DNA from: Corynebacterium auriscanis | GTDB lineage: Bacteria > Actinomycetota > Actinomycetes > Mycobacteriales > Mycobacteriaceae | Assembly (NCBI RefSeq): GCF_030408435.1 | Contig: NZ_CP047046.1 | Location: forward strand, 912,572-976,571 | Reading direction: 5' to 3' | Length of the DNA: 64,000 nt | In this document: in pieces, positions 8,311-16,241 of the stretch | How the letters are laid out: each line of letters starts with the position of its first letter | How positions within the stretch are numbered: the first letter of the stretch is position 1 | Notes under the pieces: generated by a model | Databases searched by the model: none | The model's input: the letters and a program-made list of their open reading frames with translations, nothing else | Told to the model about the DNA's origin: nothing | Translations under genes and position numbers: made by a program

Positions 8311-9512
8311 GTGAAATCAAGCGAAATTACACCCGGGAAGAACTCGACCGGATGAGCGACGATGAGCTCGCTCGTCTGGGTACCGAGCTCGATGACGTTA
8401 CGGTCGCATACCGTAAGGAACGCTTCCCACTGACTAACGATCCTGCGGAGAAGCGCGCTTCCCGCCGAGTAGGTACCTTGTTCGCCCTGTCCGTTATTTT
8501 CGGCCTCGCGTTCATCGCTGTGTACCTGTTCTGGCCATGGGAGTACAAGCACCTCGGTGAGGACGGCCTGTGGTTCCACACGCTGTACACCCCACTGTTG
8601 GGCATCACCTCCGGTCTGTCGATCATCTGCCTTGGTGCCGGTGCTATTGCGTACACCAAGAACTTTGTTCCCGAGGAGATCTCGGTTCAGACCCGCCACG
8701 ATGGTCCTTCCGACGAGGTAGATAGCCGTACGCTGGTTGCTCTGCTGAACGACTCCTGGAAGACCTCCACCCTGGGACGTCGTCCTGTTATCCAGGGCCT
8801 CGCCGGCGCCGGTGCTGTGCTGGCCGGTCTTGCCGTAGTGCTGCCAATGGGCGGCATCGTCAAAAACCCATGGAAGGCTAAAGCCATGGGTATTCAGGGT
8901 GACGGTACCCTATGGACTACCGGCTGGACCCTGACCGAGAAGGGCGAGAAAGTCTACCTCGGTCGCGACACCGGTGCTATCGCCGAGGAGCACGACGGGC
9001 ACTACACCACGCAAGGTGTTTCCCGTCTGGTGCGTATCCGCCCAGAGGACCTGGATGCTGGTTCCATGGAGACCGTGTTCCCAATGACCGAGGAAATGGT
9101 CAACGATGGCAACAAGTTCGATGCAAAGCGTGACGTTTATGAAGAGCACATGCACTCCATCCACGGCCCACGCAATGCTGTCATGCTGATTCGTCTTCGC
9201 CACCGCGATGCTCTGAAGGCCATCCCTCGTGAGGGTCAAGAGGACTTCCACTACGGCGACTACTACGCATACTCCAAGATTTGTACGCACATTGGCTGCC
9301 CTACTTCCCTGTACGAGCAGCAGACCAACCGCATCCTCTGCCCATGCCACCAGTCTCAGTTCGACGCACTGCGTCACGGCAAGCCAGTCTTCGGCCCGGC
9401 TGCCCGCGCACTGCCAGAGCTGCCGATCTCCGTGGATGAAGAGGGTTACATGATCGCCAAGGGTAACTTCATCGAGCCCGTTGGCCCGGCATTCTGGGAG
9501 CGTCGTTCATGA
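8307..9512 (+). CDS. qcrA: Rieske iron-sulfur subunit of the bc1 complex
   Basis: A 401-residue Rieske protein. The 2Fe-2S ligands are in CTHIGCP and CPCHQSQF near residues 328-350. Three hydrophobic segments precede the Rieske domain, the actinobacterial form, instead of the single anchor of other bacteria. An Arg-Arg pair (LGRRPVIQG, about residue 157) lies just before the third helix, like the Tat signal reported for Streptomyces QcrA, whose last helix and folded Fe-S domain need the Tat route. ATG 8307 overlaps the qcrC stop. The frame is open further upstream inside qcrC, but that part is not QcrA-like. Confidence 0.96.
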   Translation: MSEIKRNYTREELDRMSDDELARLGTELDDVTVAYRKERFPLTNDPAEKRASRRVGTLFALSVIFGLAFIAVYLFWPWEYKHLGEDGLWFHTLYTPLLGITSGLSIICLGAGAIAYTKNFVPEEISVQTRHDGPSDEVDSRTLVALLNDSWKTSTLGRRPVIQGLAGAGAVLAGLAVVLPMGGIVKNPWKAKAMGIQGDGTLWTTGWTLTEKGEKVYLGRDTGAIAEEHDGHYTTQGVSRLVRIRPEDLDAGSMETVFPMTEEMVNDGNKFDAKRDVYEEHMHSIHGPRNAVMLIRLRHRDALKAIPREGQEDFHYGDYYAYSKICTHIGCPTSLYEQQTNRILCPCHQSQFDALRHGKPVFGPAARALPELPISVDEEGYMIAKGNFIEPVGPAFWERRS

Positions 9513-11143
9513 GTAAGACCAAAACCAGCCGCGCAGGGATGGCGGCTAAGAACATCGACGAGCGTTACCACCCCGCAGGTATGCTCCGCCCACAGATCAA
9601 CAAGGTCTTCCCGACCCACTGGTCATTCATGCTGGGTGAGATCGCGCTGTACGCGTTCGTCATCCTCATCCTCTCGGGTGTTTATCTCACCCTCTTCTTC
9701 GACCCCTCCATGTCGAAGGTCATCTACGACGGCGCTTACGCACCTCTCAATGGTGTGGAGATGTCCGCCGCTTACCAGACCGCCCTCAACCTTTCCTTTG
9801 AGGTCCGCGGCGGTCTATTTATCCGCCAGGTCCACCACTGGGCAGCTTTGCTGTTCGCGGTAGCGATCATGGTGCACATGTTCCGTATCTTCTTCACCGG
9901 TGCGTTCCGCAAGCCACGCGAAGCGAACTGGGTTATCGGCTGTGTCCTGTTGCTGCTCTCCGTAGCTGAGGGCTTCATGGGTTACTCTTTGCCAGACGAC
10001 CTGCTGTCCGGTGTTGGTCTGCGAATTATGTCCGCCATCATCGTGTCGCTGCCAATTGTTGGTACGTGGTTGCACTGGATCATGTTCGCTGGCGACTTCC
10101 CAGGCGAGATCATCATCCCTCGTCTGTATATCGCTCACGTACTGATCATTCCGGGTATTCTGCTGGCTCTGATCGCTGCCCACCTGGCTTTGGTGTGGTA
10201 CCAGAAGCACACCCAGTTCCCTGGACCAGGACGCACCGAAAACAACGTCGTCGGCGTTCGTATTCTTCCAGTCTTCGGACTTAAGGCTGCTTCCTTCGGA
10301 ATCATCACCGCTGGTGTTATTGCCTTTATGGCTGGTGCCTTCCAGATCAATGCGATCTGGAACCTGGGGCCATACAACCCATCTCAGGTGTCCGCTGGTT
10401 CCCAGCCAGATATCTACATGCTCTGGACGGACGGCGCGGCTCGTGTCATGCCAGCATGGGAGCTGTACCTCGGTAACTACACCATCCCAGCCGTCTTCTG
10501 GGTTGCTCTGTTGCTGGGCATCTTGGTTGCGTTGCTGTTCACCTACCCATGGATTGAACAGAAGCTGACCGGCGATACCGCTCACCACAACTTGCTGCAG
10601 CGTCCTCGTGACGTTCCAGTCCGCACCGGTCTGGGCGTAATGGCAATTGTCTTCTACGTCATCTTGACCATCTCGGGCGGTAACGACTTGGTTGCATACC
10701 ACTTCGATATCTCCCTGAACGCTATGACTTGGCTGGGTCGTATCGGCTTGGTTCTCGCACCGCCGATCGCTTACTTCGTCACCTACCGTCTGTGCATTGC
10801 TCTGCAGCGCTCTGACCGTGACGTTCTGGAGCACGGTATCGAGACCGGCACTATTCGCCAGCTGCCTTCCGGTGGGTTCATTGAGGTTCACCAGCCGCTG
10901 GGCCCGGTCGACGAGCACGGCCACCCAATTCCACTGGAATACCAGGGCGCATACGTTCCTCACCAGATGAACGAGCTGGGCGCTGCTGGCCTGCCAGGTC
11001 GCGGCTCGTGGTTCAGTCCAGATTCTCAGGACATCGCGGATCGGGCTGCCGAGGTCGAGCACCGCAATCACGTCGAGCAAAAGGAAATGTTCGAGCGTCT
11101 GCAGGATGCCAATCGCCGTTCGATCGAGAGCGACGAGCACTAG
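9509..11143 (+). CDS. qcrB: cytochrome b subunit of the bc1 complex
   Basis: A 544-residue integral membrane protein with about eight or nine helices that carries hemes bL and bH and both quinone sites. Heme-ligand regions are visible ([31 protein letters not shown], later IAHVLIIPG and [12 protein letters not shown]). The long C-terminal cytoplasmic tail (from about residue 430) is typical of actinobacterial QcrB. ATG 9509 overlaps the qcrA stop in an ATGA, so the three qcr genes are translationally coupled. A strong terminator follows. Confidence 0.97.
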   Translation: MSKTKTSRAGMAAKNIDERYHPAGMLRPQINKVFPTHWSFMLGEIALYAFVILILSGVYLTLFFDPSMSKVIYDGAYAPLNGVEMSAAYQTALNLSFEVRGGLFIRQVHHWAALLFAVAIMVHMFRIFFTGAFRKPREANWVIGCVLLLLSVAEGFMGYSLPDDLLSGVGLRIMSAIIVSLPIVGTWLHWIMFAGDFPGEIIIPRLYIAHVLIIPGILLALIAAHLALVWYQKHTQFPGPGRTENNVVGVRILPVFGLKAASFGIITAGVIAFMAGAFQINAIWNLGPYNPSQVSAGSQPDIYMLWTDGAARVMPAWELYLGNYTIPAVFWVALLLGILVALLFTYPWIEQKLTGDTAHHNLLQRPRDVPVRTGLGVMAIVFYVILTISGGNDLVAYHFDISLNAMTWLGRIGLVLAPPIAYFVTYRLCIALQRSDRDVLEHGIETGTIRQLPSGGFIEVHQPLGPVDEHGHPIPLEYQGAYVPHQMNELGAAGLPGRGSWFSPDSQDIADRAAEVEHRNHVEQKEMFERLQDANRRSIESDEH

Positions 11144-11269
11144 TTAAACTTGGGGAGGACCGAGCTCGCCAGAGCTGCTCTTCCCCCGGCTGCCTCACCG
11201 GACTCGCCCAGCGGGGACTTGGTGACCTGGCCAGCACGCAACACAGCGTGCACTGCGCTTCATAGAAAT

Positions 11270-11309
11270 GGGGCGGGGTGAAGATTCGTTCTTCACCCCG
11301 CCCCTTTTT
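11270..11309 (+). terminator. strong rho-independent terminator after qcrB
   Basis: A perfect 15-bp stem (11270-11284 with 11290-11304), a five-base TTCGT loop and a T5 run. It ends the ctaE-qcrCAB transcript about 125 bp after the qcrB stop. Confidence 0.92.
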
Positions 11310-11505
11310 CGCTGGAAACGTTTGATACGCCCTGGTTAGGTTGTCATTCACCCCCGGCTAGGTACGCTCTTCCCCAGATGGGTAGATGCGATTCGCGTCC
11401 TGTTGCTGATGTCGAGGTGTAGGTGCTGCCTTTACGTTTTAACAGTGGCTATGTGTTCACTTTCTTCAGCTTCACACTGCCACGCGTCACCGCGATCCGG
11501 TGTGC

Positions 11506-12318
11506 CTATTCACCTCTTGGCGCCGGCATCTTTGGCGCGTGCTCAGTTTTCCCCGCTGCGATATCGGAAAGCCCTCGCAAGACGTCGAAGGTTGCCCAGA
11601 CGTCAACCTCGGCGCGATGGCGGGGACGATGAGGCGTCGAGAAATAGGCGGCAACGTTGTCTAGCCGGTACCGACCCACGGCTTGGCGCGGAATGAGGGC
11701 GCGGGAAACTTCTGCGGTACACAGGAGGGGAGGGGTGTAAGGGGACCACCAGGCCGCGGGTAAAGCGGTGTCAGCATCTACGGCTAGATGGTGGCGGAGC
11801 AACTCGTGTTGTAAGAAGCTGTAATCGAAAGCCACGTTGTGGCCCACGAGAATCGGGGGACGGGATGCGGACGTTCGGGCATTGCTCTTTTCGCTTTCCC
11901 TGGTGCGGGGTTGTTCGCTCCTTTTAGGACCGGGCTGCTCTTCGGTCGGGGTTACAGTCCGCTCGGTCAACGATTGTGCCCCTACGTCGTCAACTGGCGC
12001 CATTGCTGCTACCTCTGTGTGCGCATCCCCACGGGGCGCCAGCGTTTCCATGATCTCTGTTGCCACGTCGCTAAAGGTAGGGCAGTCGGCCACGTGGGCG
12101 TTGGTAATACCGGTCAAGTCCGTAATGAATTCGGATATGTGGACCTCAGGATTGAGCAACCAGCGCCGCGTGCTAGTCGGTTGACCACCTTCGACAACGA
12201 GTGCAGCTACTTCAATGATGCGGTGGTCCTTGGGTTCCAAGCCAGTGGTCTCCACATCGACGATCACACAGGAATCAAGTGCTTGGACCATGCGTGGGAT
12301 AAAGGCCTGGGAGTTCAT
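11506..12318 (-). CDS. DnaQ-like 3'-5' exonuclease (DEDDh)
   Basis: A 270-residue protein of the DNA polymerase III epsilon exonuclease fold. Exo I is IVDVETTGLEP (Asp21, Glu23), Exo II is GHNVAFDYSFL (Asp165), and Exo III is HRAEVDVWATFDVL, so the DEDDh catalytic set is complete. Between Exo I and Exo II lies a low-complexity stretch (about residues 95-153, rich in T, E, P, R, S) that the fold does not need. M. tuberculosis has a DnaQ-type protein (Rv2191) in the same neighbourhood between the qcr and NlpC genes. Function is probably DNA repair or proofreading, and the substrate is unknown. Confidence 0.88.
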   Translation of the reverse strand: MNSQAFIPRMVQALDSCVIVDVETTGLEPKDHRIIEVAALVVEGGQPTSTRRWLLNPEVHISEFITDLTGITNAHVADCPTFSDVATEIMETLAPRGDAHTEVAAMAPVDDVGAQSLTERTVTPTEEQPGPKRSEQPRTRESEKSNARTSASRPPILVGHNVAFDYSFLQHELLRHHLAVDADTALPAAWWSPYTPPLLCTAEVSRALIPRQAVGRYRLDNVAAYFSTPHRPRHRAEVDVWATFDVLRGLSDIAAGKTEHAPKMPAPRGE

Positions 12319-12373
12319 TCTTCTAAGTGTAGATGCTTGCGCACGAGGGTCATTTGGCGCCCACAGACCGCAA

Positions 12374-12389
12374 TGTGACGTAAATCACA
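12374..12389. promoter_or_regulatory. GlxR (CRP-family) operator candidate
   Basis: TGTGACGTAAATCACA matches the palindromic consensus TGTGA-N6-TCACA of the corynebacterial cAMP-responsive regulator GlxR without a mismatch in either half-site. It lies 56 bp before the exonuclease start and about 340 bp before the NlpC/P60 start, so either gene could be the target. Confidence 0.7.
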
Positions 12390-12475
12390 TAGTCTAAGCG
12401 CAGGCTTAGAGGAGTCACTTTGGAGGCAAGGGCCTGTCGCTATAGGCTCGATCAAACGTGCATGTCAATCGGTTT

Positions 12476-12491
12476 ATAACGGTTCGGTAAC
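12476..12491 (+). promoter_or_regulatory. MtrA-type direct repeat before the first NlpC/P60 gene
   Basis: ATAAC-N6-GTAAC, two half-sites with an 11-bp period. This fits the 8-bp direct repeat with 3-bp spacer described for the MtrA response regulator of C. glutamicum, for which nlpC is a known target. The same arrangement recurs before the second NlpC/P60 gene. Confidence 0.55.
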
Positions 12492-12727
12492 TTACTGAGT
12501 ATCCCTCATGTTCTGTCGGTCACTTTTTGGTAACAATCGTCGCGGTGCGACGAATCGCTGACAAATTTGCGTGTTCGTTGGACATGAACCGCAATCATTT
12601 CGTAATCTTTTTGAGACCTTAAAACGAAGCGGTCACACGGACCGCTGAACATACCGCGATGGTGACCTTCGCCATCGGATGAAAGCAACACGGCTTTCTG
12701 ACAACGGATCGAAAGGCATTTACCCCA

Positions 12728-13360
12728 ATGGGCAAGCACAACCTGAAGAAGAACACCACCGTCCGCAGCTCCGCCGTCGTGGCTGCTGTGGGTGTAGGTG
12801 CCGCTGTTCTTTCCCCGGCCGCAGCTTCTGCCGCAACGGTAACCCACAAGCCCTCCGGCGTTACTTTCAATGTTCCCGACAATGCTATGCCAACCATCAA
12901 GCCTTACATGAAGCAGGCTGGCCTAGTTGAGGCGAAGCAGGCGCTTGCAAAGTCTCAGGCCAAGGTTCCTTCTGCGGTTAAGGTAGCCAAGAAGGCTGCT
13001 CCAAAGAAATCCACCAATGTTGGGCACCAGATTGCGGCCATCGCTAAGAGCAAAATCGGTTCTCCTTACTCTTGGGGCGCTGCTGGCCCTAACGCGTTCG
13101 ACTGCTCCGGACTGACCAGCTGGGCTTACAAGCAGGTTGGTAAGCAGATCCCTCGCACCTCTGATGCTCAGGCGAACACCGGCCGACCAGTTTCCCTGAA
13201 GAACCTCCAACCTGGCGACATTGTGTCTTACTACTCCGGTGCTTCCCACGTTGCCATCTACATTGGCAACGGCAAGGTCGTTCAGGCCCTGAACTCTGGC
13301 TCCCCAGTTCAGATCAATGATCTGCACATGATGCCCGTCTACAACGCTGTGCGCTTCTAA
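12728..13360 (+). CDS. secreted NlpC/P60 peptidoglycan hydrolase (small)
   Basis: A 210-residue exported protein. A Sec signal peptide (basic start, hydrophobic core, cleavage near AAASA-AT at about residues 36-38) is followed by a Lys/Ala-rich linker and a C-terminal NlpC/P60 domain from about residue 98. The catalytic Cys is in FDCSGLTSWAY; the His is in SGASHVAIYIGNG, with a further polar residue downstream. The family cleaves D-Glu-mDAP bonds in stem peptides. It corresponds to the hydrolase gene downstream of qcrB in C. glutamicum (cg2402, nlpC). Confidence 0.92.
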   Translation: MGKHNLKKNTTVRSSAVVAAVGVGAAVLSPAAASAATVTHKPSGVTFNVPDNAMPTIKPYMKQAGLVEAKQALAKSQAKVPSAVKVAKKAAPKKSTNVGHQIAAIAKSKIGSPYSWGAAGPNAFDCSGLTSWAYKQVGKQIPRTSDAQANTGRPVSLKNLQPGDIVSYYSGASHVAIYIGNGKVVQALNSGSPVQINDLHMMPVYNAVRF

Positions 13361-13386
13361 GCTACCGCGCTAGGCAACCTGCCCGT

Positions 13387-13425
13387 CGCATCCCATATTG
13401 CTTGGGGTGCGGCTTTTTATTTTTT
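13387..13425 (+). terminator. terminator after the first NlpC/P60 gene
   Basis: Stem CGCATCCC / GGGGTGCG (13387-13394 with 13404-13411, one wobble pair) followed by TTTTTATTTTTT. It lies 27 bp after the stop codon. Confidence 0.82.
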
Positions 13426-13429
13426 GACG

Positions 13430-13705
13430 CCCCTCGCTTATCAGTGGCTCGTGTTTCGACATTGTCTCAAAACGGTAACTATGGCAAGATAACAATGTTG
13501 TAACCGTAGCGGGATGGCCATCGTGAAACTCCGAAGGACTACCGTCGCGGAACCGAAGTGTGACAAGCGACTAGGTGCCACTATGCAACGTAGTAAATTC
13601 CCAGCAGCGCCTGTGAAACCCGGGTTTTCTGGGCTCTCGTGTAGCGTTGTGCCGGTTTAGCTCACCACACTTCCCACTGAAGACCTCCCAAGGAATGCAA
13701 AGACA
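13430..13705. other. intergenic region between the two NlpC/P60 genes
   Basis: It holds the MtrA-type sites at 13475-13504 and presumably the promoter of the second hydrolase gene. I see no coding sequence. A purine-rich AAGGA at 13690-13694 precedes GTG 13706. Confidence 0.5.
13475..13504 (+). promoter_or_regulatory. MtrA-type direct repeats before the second NlpC/P60 gene
   Basis: Three half-sites: GTAAC at 13475, ATAAC at 13489 and GTAAC at 13500. The last two form ATAACAAT-GTT-GTAACCGT, that is, 8-bp repeats with a 3-bp spacer, the same 11-bp period as at 12476. Confidence 0.6.
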
Positions 13706-14908
13706 GTGAATACTTTCCTCAAACGTGGTACCCGCAATGGCGGAGTAGTTTCGGCAGCCACGGCGGCTACCCTCGCCATTGCGGTGAATGCCGGCATGAT
13801 TACCGTTCATCAGGGTATCGCCACTGCTGACCCCTCTCGGACGGTGCAGCGCGGAACAGCTGGTCCAGAGAAAAACGATGTGGCGGATGCCAAGCGTCTT
13901 GAAGATGCGCAGCTTCGCGCGCTGCTCAATGCCCCGATTCCACAAGACGTGGATGGGCTGCTGAGCCATCTGGGAAAGATTTCGCGTTTGGCTTCCAAGA
14001 CCTCGGACGATGTTGAGCAGACCAAGTTGGATCTTGCCAAAGCTGGCCAGGAACTAGCTCGTGCAAAGAAGCAGAGCGCAAGCGCCGACAGAAAGGCCGC
14101 GGAGATTCGCAAACTCTACGATGCTAGCCGGAGCGATGTCACCCGCGTGTCTCAGGCCAAGTACCGCGGTGCCAGTGTGGACCGGATCACGGCGATGGCC
14201 GGCGCAACTGGACCACAAGCTGCGCTAGAGCGAACCACGTATATCAACGCGTTGTCTGCCGATACTCGTAGCAAGTTGGATTCGCTGGATCGCTATGCTC
14301 GCGAAGTTGCTGGGGCTCAGTCAGAGGCAAACCGCGCGAAGGCCACCGGTGAGTTCCAACTGCGGACGCTAGGGGAGAAGAAGACCAAGCTGGAGGGCCG
14401 TTCTCAGCAGCTAGATGCTCTCAAGGCCAAGGTCAAGGATGCTGTCGATGGGTTGAGCCCCGCTGATCGTCGTCGCTGGGTGGATCGCAACGGCCCGATT
14501 GACGTGGACGTCAACGAATTCCTCCGCACCAAGTTGCCCAGCACGGGAGACGCATCGGTTACCAAGAACGCCAAGGGCGTTGTTGCTGCAGCTTTGGCTA
14601 AGATCGGTTCCCCCTACGGCTGGGGTTCAGCCGGTCCTACTGAATTCGACTGCTCGGGCCTGATGTATTGGGCTTACCAGCAGCAGGGCAAGACCATTCC
14701 GCGTACCTCGCAGGCACAGTTGGCCGGCGGCCAGTCGGTTTCTCCCGACGCGCTGCAGCCCGGTGACATCGTGGCTTACTACCCAGGCGCTACCCACGTG
14801 GGAATGTACATCGGCGACGGCAAGATCGTGCACGCTTCGGACTACGGAATTCCAGTCCAGGTTGTTCCGGTGGATTCCATGCCGATTGTGGGTGCTTCCC
14901 GCTACTAA
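13706..14908 (+). CDS. secreted NlpC/P60 peptidoglycan endopeptidase with coiled coil (RipC-like)
   Basis: A 400-residue exported protein. The signal peptide (about residues 1-45, ending near IATADP) is followed by a long charged alpha-helical coiled-coil region (about 60-255, rich in K, A, Q, E) and a C-terminal NlpC/P60 domain (about 290-400). The catalytic Cys is in FDCSGLMYWAYQQQG and the His in GATHVGMYIGDG. The organisation resembles RipC and RipA of mycobacteria and cg2401 of C. glutamicum, daughter-cell separation hydrolases whose coiled coil answers to FtsEX; that mode of control is inference. It starts at GTG; no ATG fits. Confidence 0.92.
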   Translation: MNTFLKRGTRNGGVVSAATAATLAIAVNAGMITVHQGIATADPSRTVQRGTAGPEKNDVADAKRLEDAQLRALLNAPIPQDVDGLLSHLGKISRLASKTSDDVEQTKLDLAKAGQELARAKKQSASADRKAAEIRKLYDASRSDVTRVSQAKYRGASVDRITAMAGATGPQAALERTTYINALSADTRSKLDSLDRYAREVAGAQSEANRAKATGEFQLRTLGEKKTKLEGRSQQLDALKAKVKDAVDGLSPADRRRWVDRNGPIDVDVNEFLRTKLPSTGDASVTKNAKGVVAAALAKIGSPYGWGSAGPTEFDCSGLMYWAYQQQGKTIPRTSQAQLAGGQSVSPDALQPGDIVAYYPGATHVGMYIGDGKIVHASDYGIPVQVVPVDSMPIVGASRY

Positions 14909-14959
14909 GCCAGCTGGGTGCCCACAGCAGTACCGTGGTGCGCTAGCGTTGATCCCATC

Positions 14960-16129
14960 ATGGCAATAAAACATCCGCGGATTTTGCTGGTCACCAACGA
15001 CTTTCCACCAACCGTCGGTGGTATTCAGAGCTACCTGCGCGACTACGCAGCCACGCTCGACCCCGCACGGTTGGTGGTGTTTGCATCTACCCAAGACCAG
15101 AACAGGGCTGCCCAGTTCGATAGCAACGTGCCATACACGGTCGTGCGTTGGCCCCGGAAAGTGATGTTGCCAACTCCGGCAACTGTCCGCCGAATGCAGC
15201 AACTCATCCGGGAACACGATATTCACACCGTCTGGTTTGGTGCCGCGGCCCCATTGGCGCTGATGGCCGCAGCCGCGCGTGCAGCGGGCGCCAAGCGCGT
15301 CGTGGCCTCCACACATGGTCACGAGGTGGGCTGGTCGATGTTCCCGGGAGCTCGCCAGGCTCTCGGGGTCATTGGGCGGAACGTAGATGTTCTAACGTAT
15401 GTCTCCCGCTATGCCCGCAACCGTATGGCCGCCGCATTCGGCCCCGCGGCAGCCTGGGAGCCCATGCCGGGTGGAGTTAACGCGGATACCTTCACGCCCC
15501 AACCGCAACAGCGTGCGGAACTACGTGCGCGTTATGGCCTCACGCACAAAAAGGTCATCGTTGCGGTATCGCGCATCGTGGCGCGCAAGGGGCAAGACAC
15601 GCTGGTCCACGCCATGCCGCAGATTCTGCGCTCAGTCCCGGACGCCCACCTGCTAATCGTGGGGCCGGGCAACGCAGACCGCTTGCGCCGAAGGGTTGAA
15701 CAACTTGGGATCAGCACAGCCGTAACTATTACTGGAGCGGTCGATTATTCTGAACTCGCGGGCCACTACTGTGCTGGCGATGTGTTTGCACTTCCTGTCC
15801 GCACTCAGCTGGGAGGACTCAGCGTGGAGGGGCTCGGCATAGTTTTTCTCGAAGCCCAGGCGTGCGGGGTGACCACCGTGGCTGGCGATGGCGGTGGGGC
15901 GCCAGAAACCGTTGTGGATGGACACACCGGGGTGGTGGTTAACGGGCGCGATCACTTTGCCGTCGCCACTTCTTTGTCTTCTTTATTACTCGACGCCCCG
16001 CTGCGCGCGGCACTCGCCGCCAACGGAAAGGAACACGTCAACCGGGAATGGAGCTGGGAGCGCTTGGCGACCCAGTGCCGGTTCGTGATGAGCGGGCAGG
16101 GAAGTCAGCCGCCGAATCCCCTGCGTTAA
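14960..16129 (+). CDS. pimB: phosphatidylinositol mannoside alpha-mannosyltransferase PimB'
   Basis: A 389-residue GT4 glycosyltransferase (GT-B fold). An N-terminal NDFPPTVGGIQSY loop and the C-terminal donor-binding motif EGLGIVFLEAQACG (E-x7-E) are both present. The enzyme adds the second mannose to PIM1 from GDP-mannose at the inner membrane face, the start of PIM, LM and LAM synthesis. The frame is open from GTG 14918, but I chose ATG 14960 since the product then begins just before the first beta strand (RILLVTNDFPP), as in other PimB'. It follows the NlpC genes, the same order as in C. glutamicum (cg2402-cg2400) and M. tuberculosis. Confidence 0.93.
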   Translation: MAIKHPRILLVTNDFPPTVGGIQSYLRDYAATLDPARLVVFASTQDQNRAAQFDSNVPYTVVRWPRKVMLPTPATVRRMQQLIREHDIHTVWFGAAAPLALMAAAARAAGAKRVVASTHGHEVGWSMFPGARQALGVIGRNVDVLTYVSRYARNRMAAAFGPAAAWEPMPGGVNADTFTPQPQQRAELRARYGLTHKKVIVAVSRIVARKGQDTLVHAMPQILRSVPDAHLLIVGPGNADRLRRRVEQLGISTAVTITGAVDYSELAGHYCAGDVFALPVRTQLGGLSVEGLGIVFLEAQACGVTTVAGDGGGAPETVVDGHTGVVVNGRDHFAVATSLSSLLLDAPLRAALAANGKEHVNREWSWERLATQCRFVMSGQGSQPPNPLR

Positions 16130-16241
16130 AACCACCTTGGCTTGCGCGTCCGGAAGGGCATTGCAAGGGTCGGGAGGGGCGCGCCCCGAGATGAAGCGGC
16201 GTTCAGACGCGAGTGCCGCCTAAACAAACGCGCCAAGGTTA

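Larger units (their letters stand above)
12319..12727. other. regulatory region upstream of the first NlpC/P60 gene
   Basis: About 410 bp with no gene. It contains a perfect GlxR/CRP-type palindrome at 12374-12389, an MtrA-type direct repeat at 12476-12491, another GTAAC at 12530-12534, and the ribosome site GAAAGG before ATG 12728. Confidence 0.7.

Noticed and set aside
9815..11140. Minus-strand open frame (441 codons) opposite qcrB
   Set aside because: Antisense shadow of a highly conserved gene; the product is Gln/Asp/Val-rich with no family resemblance.
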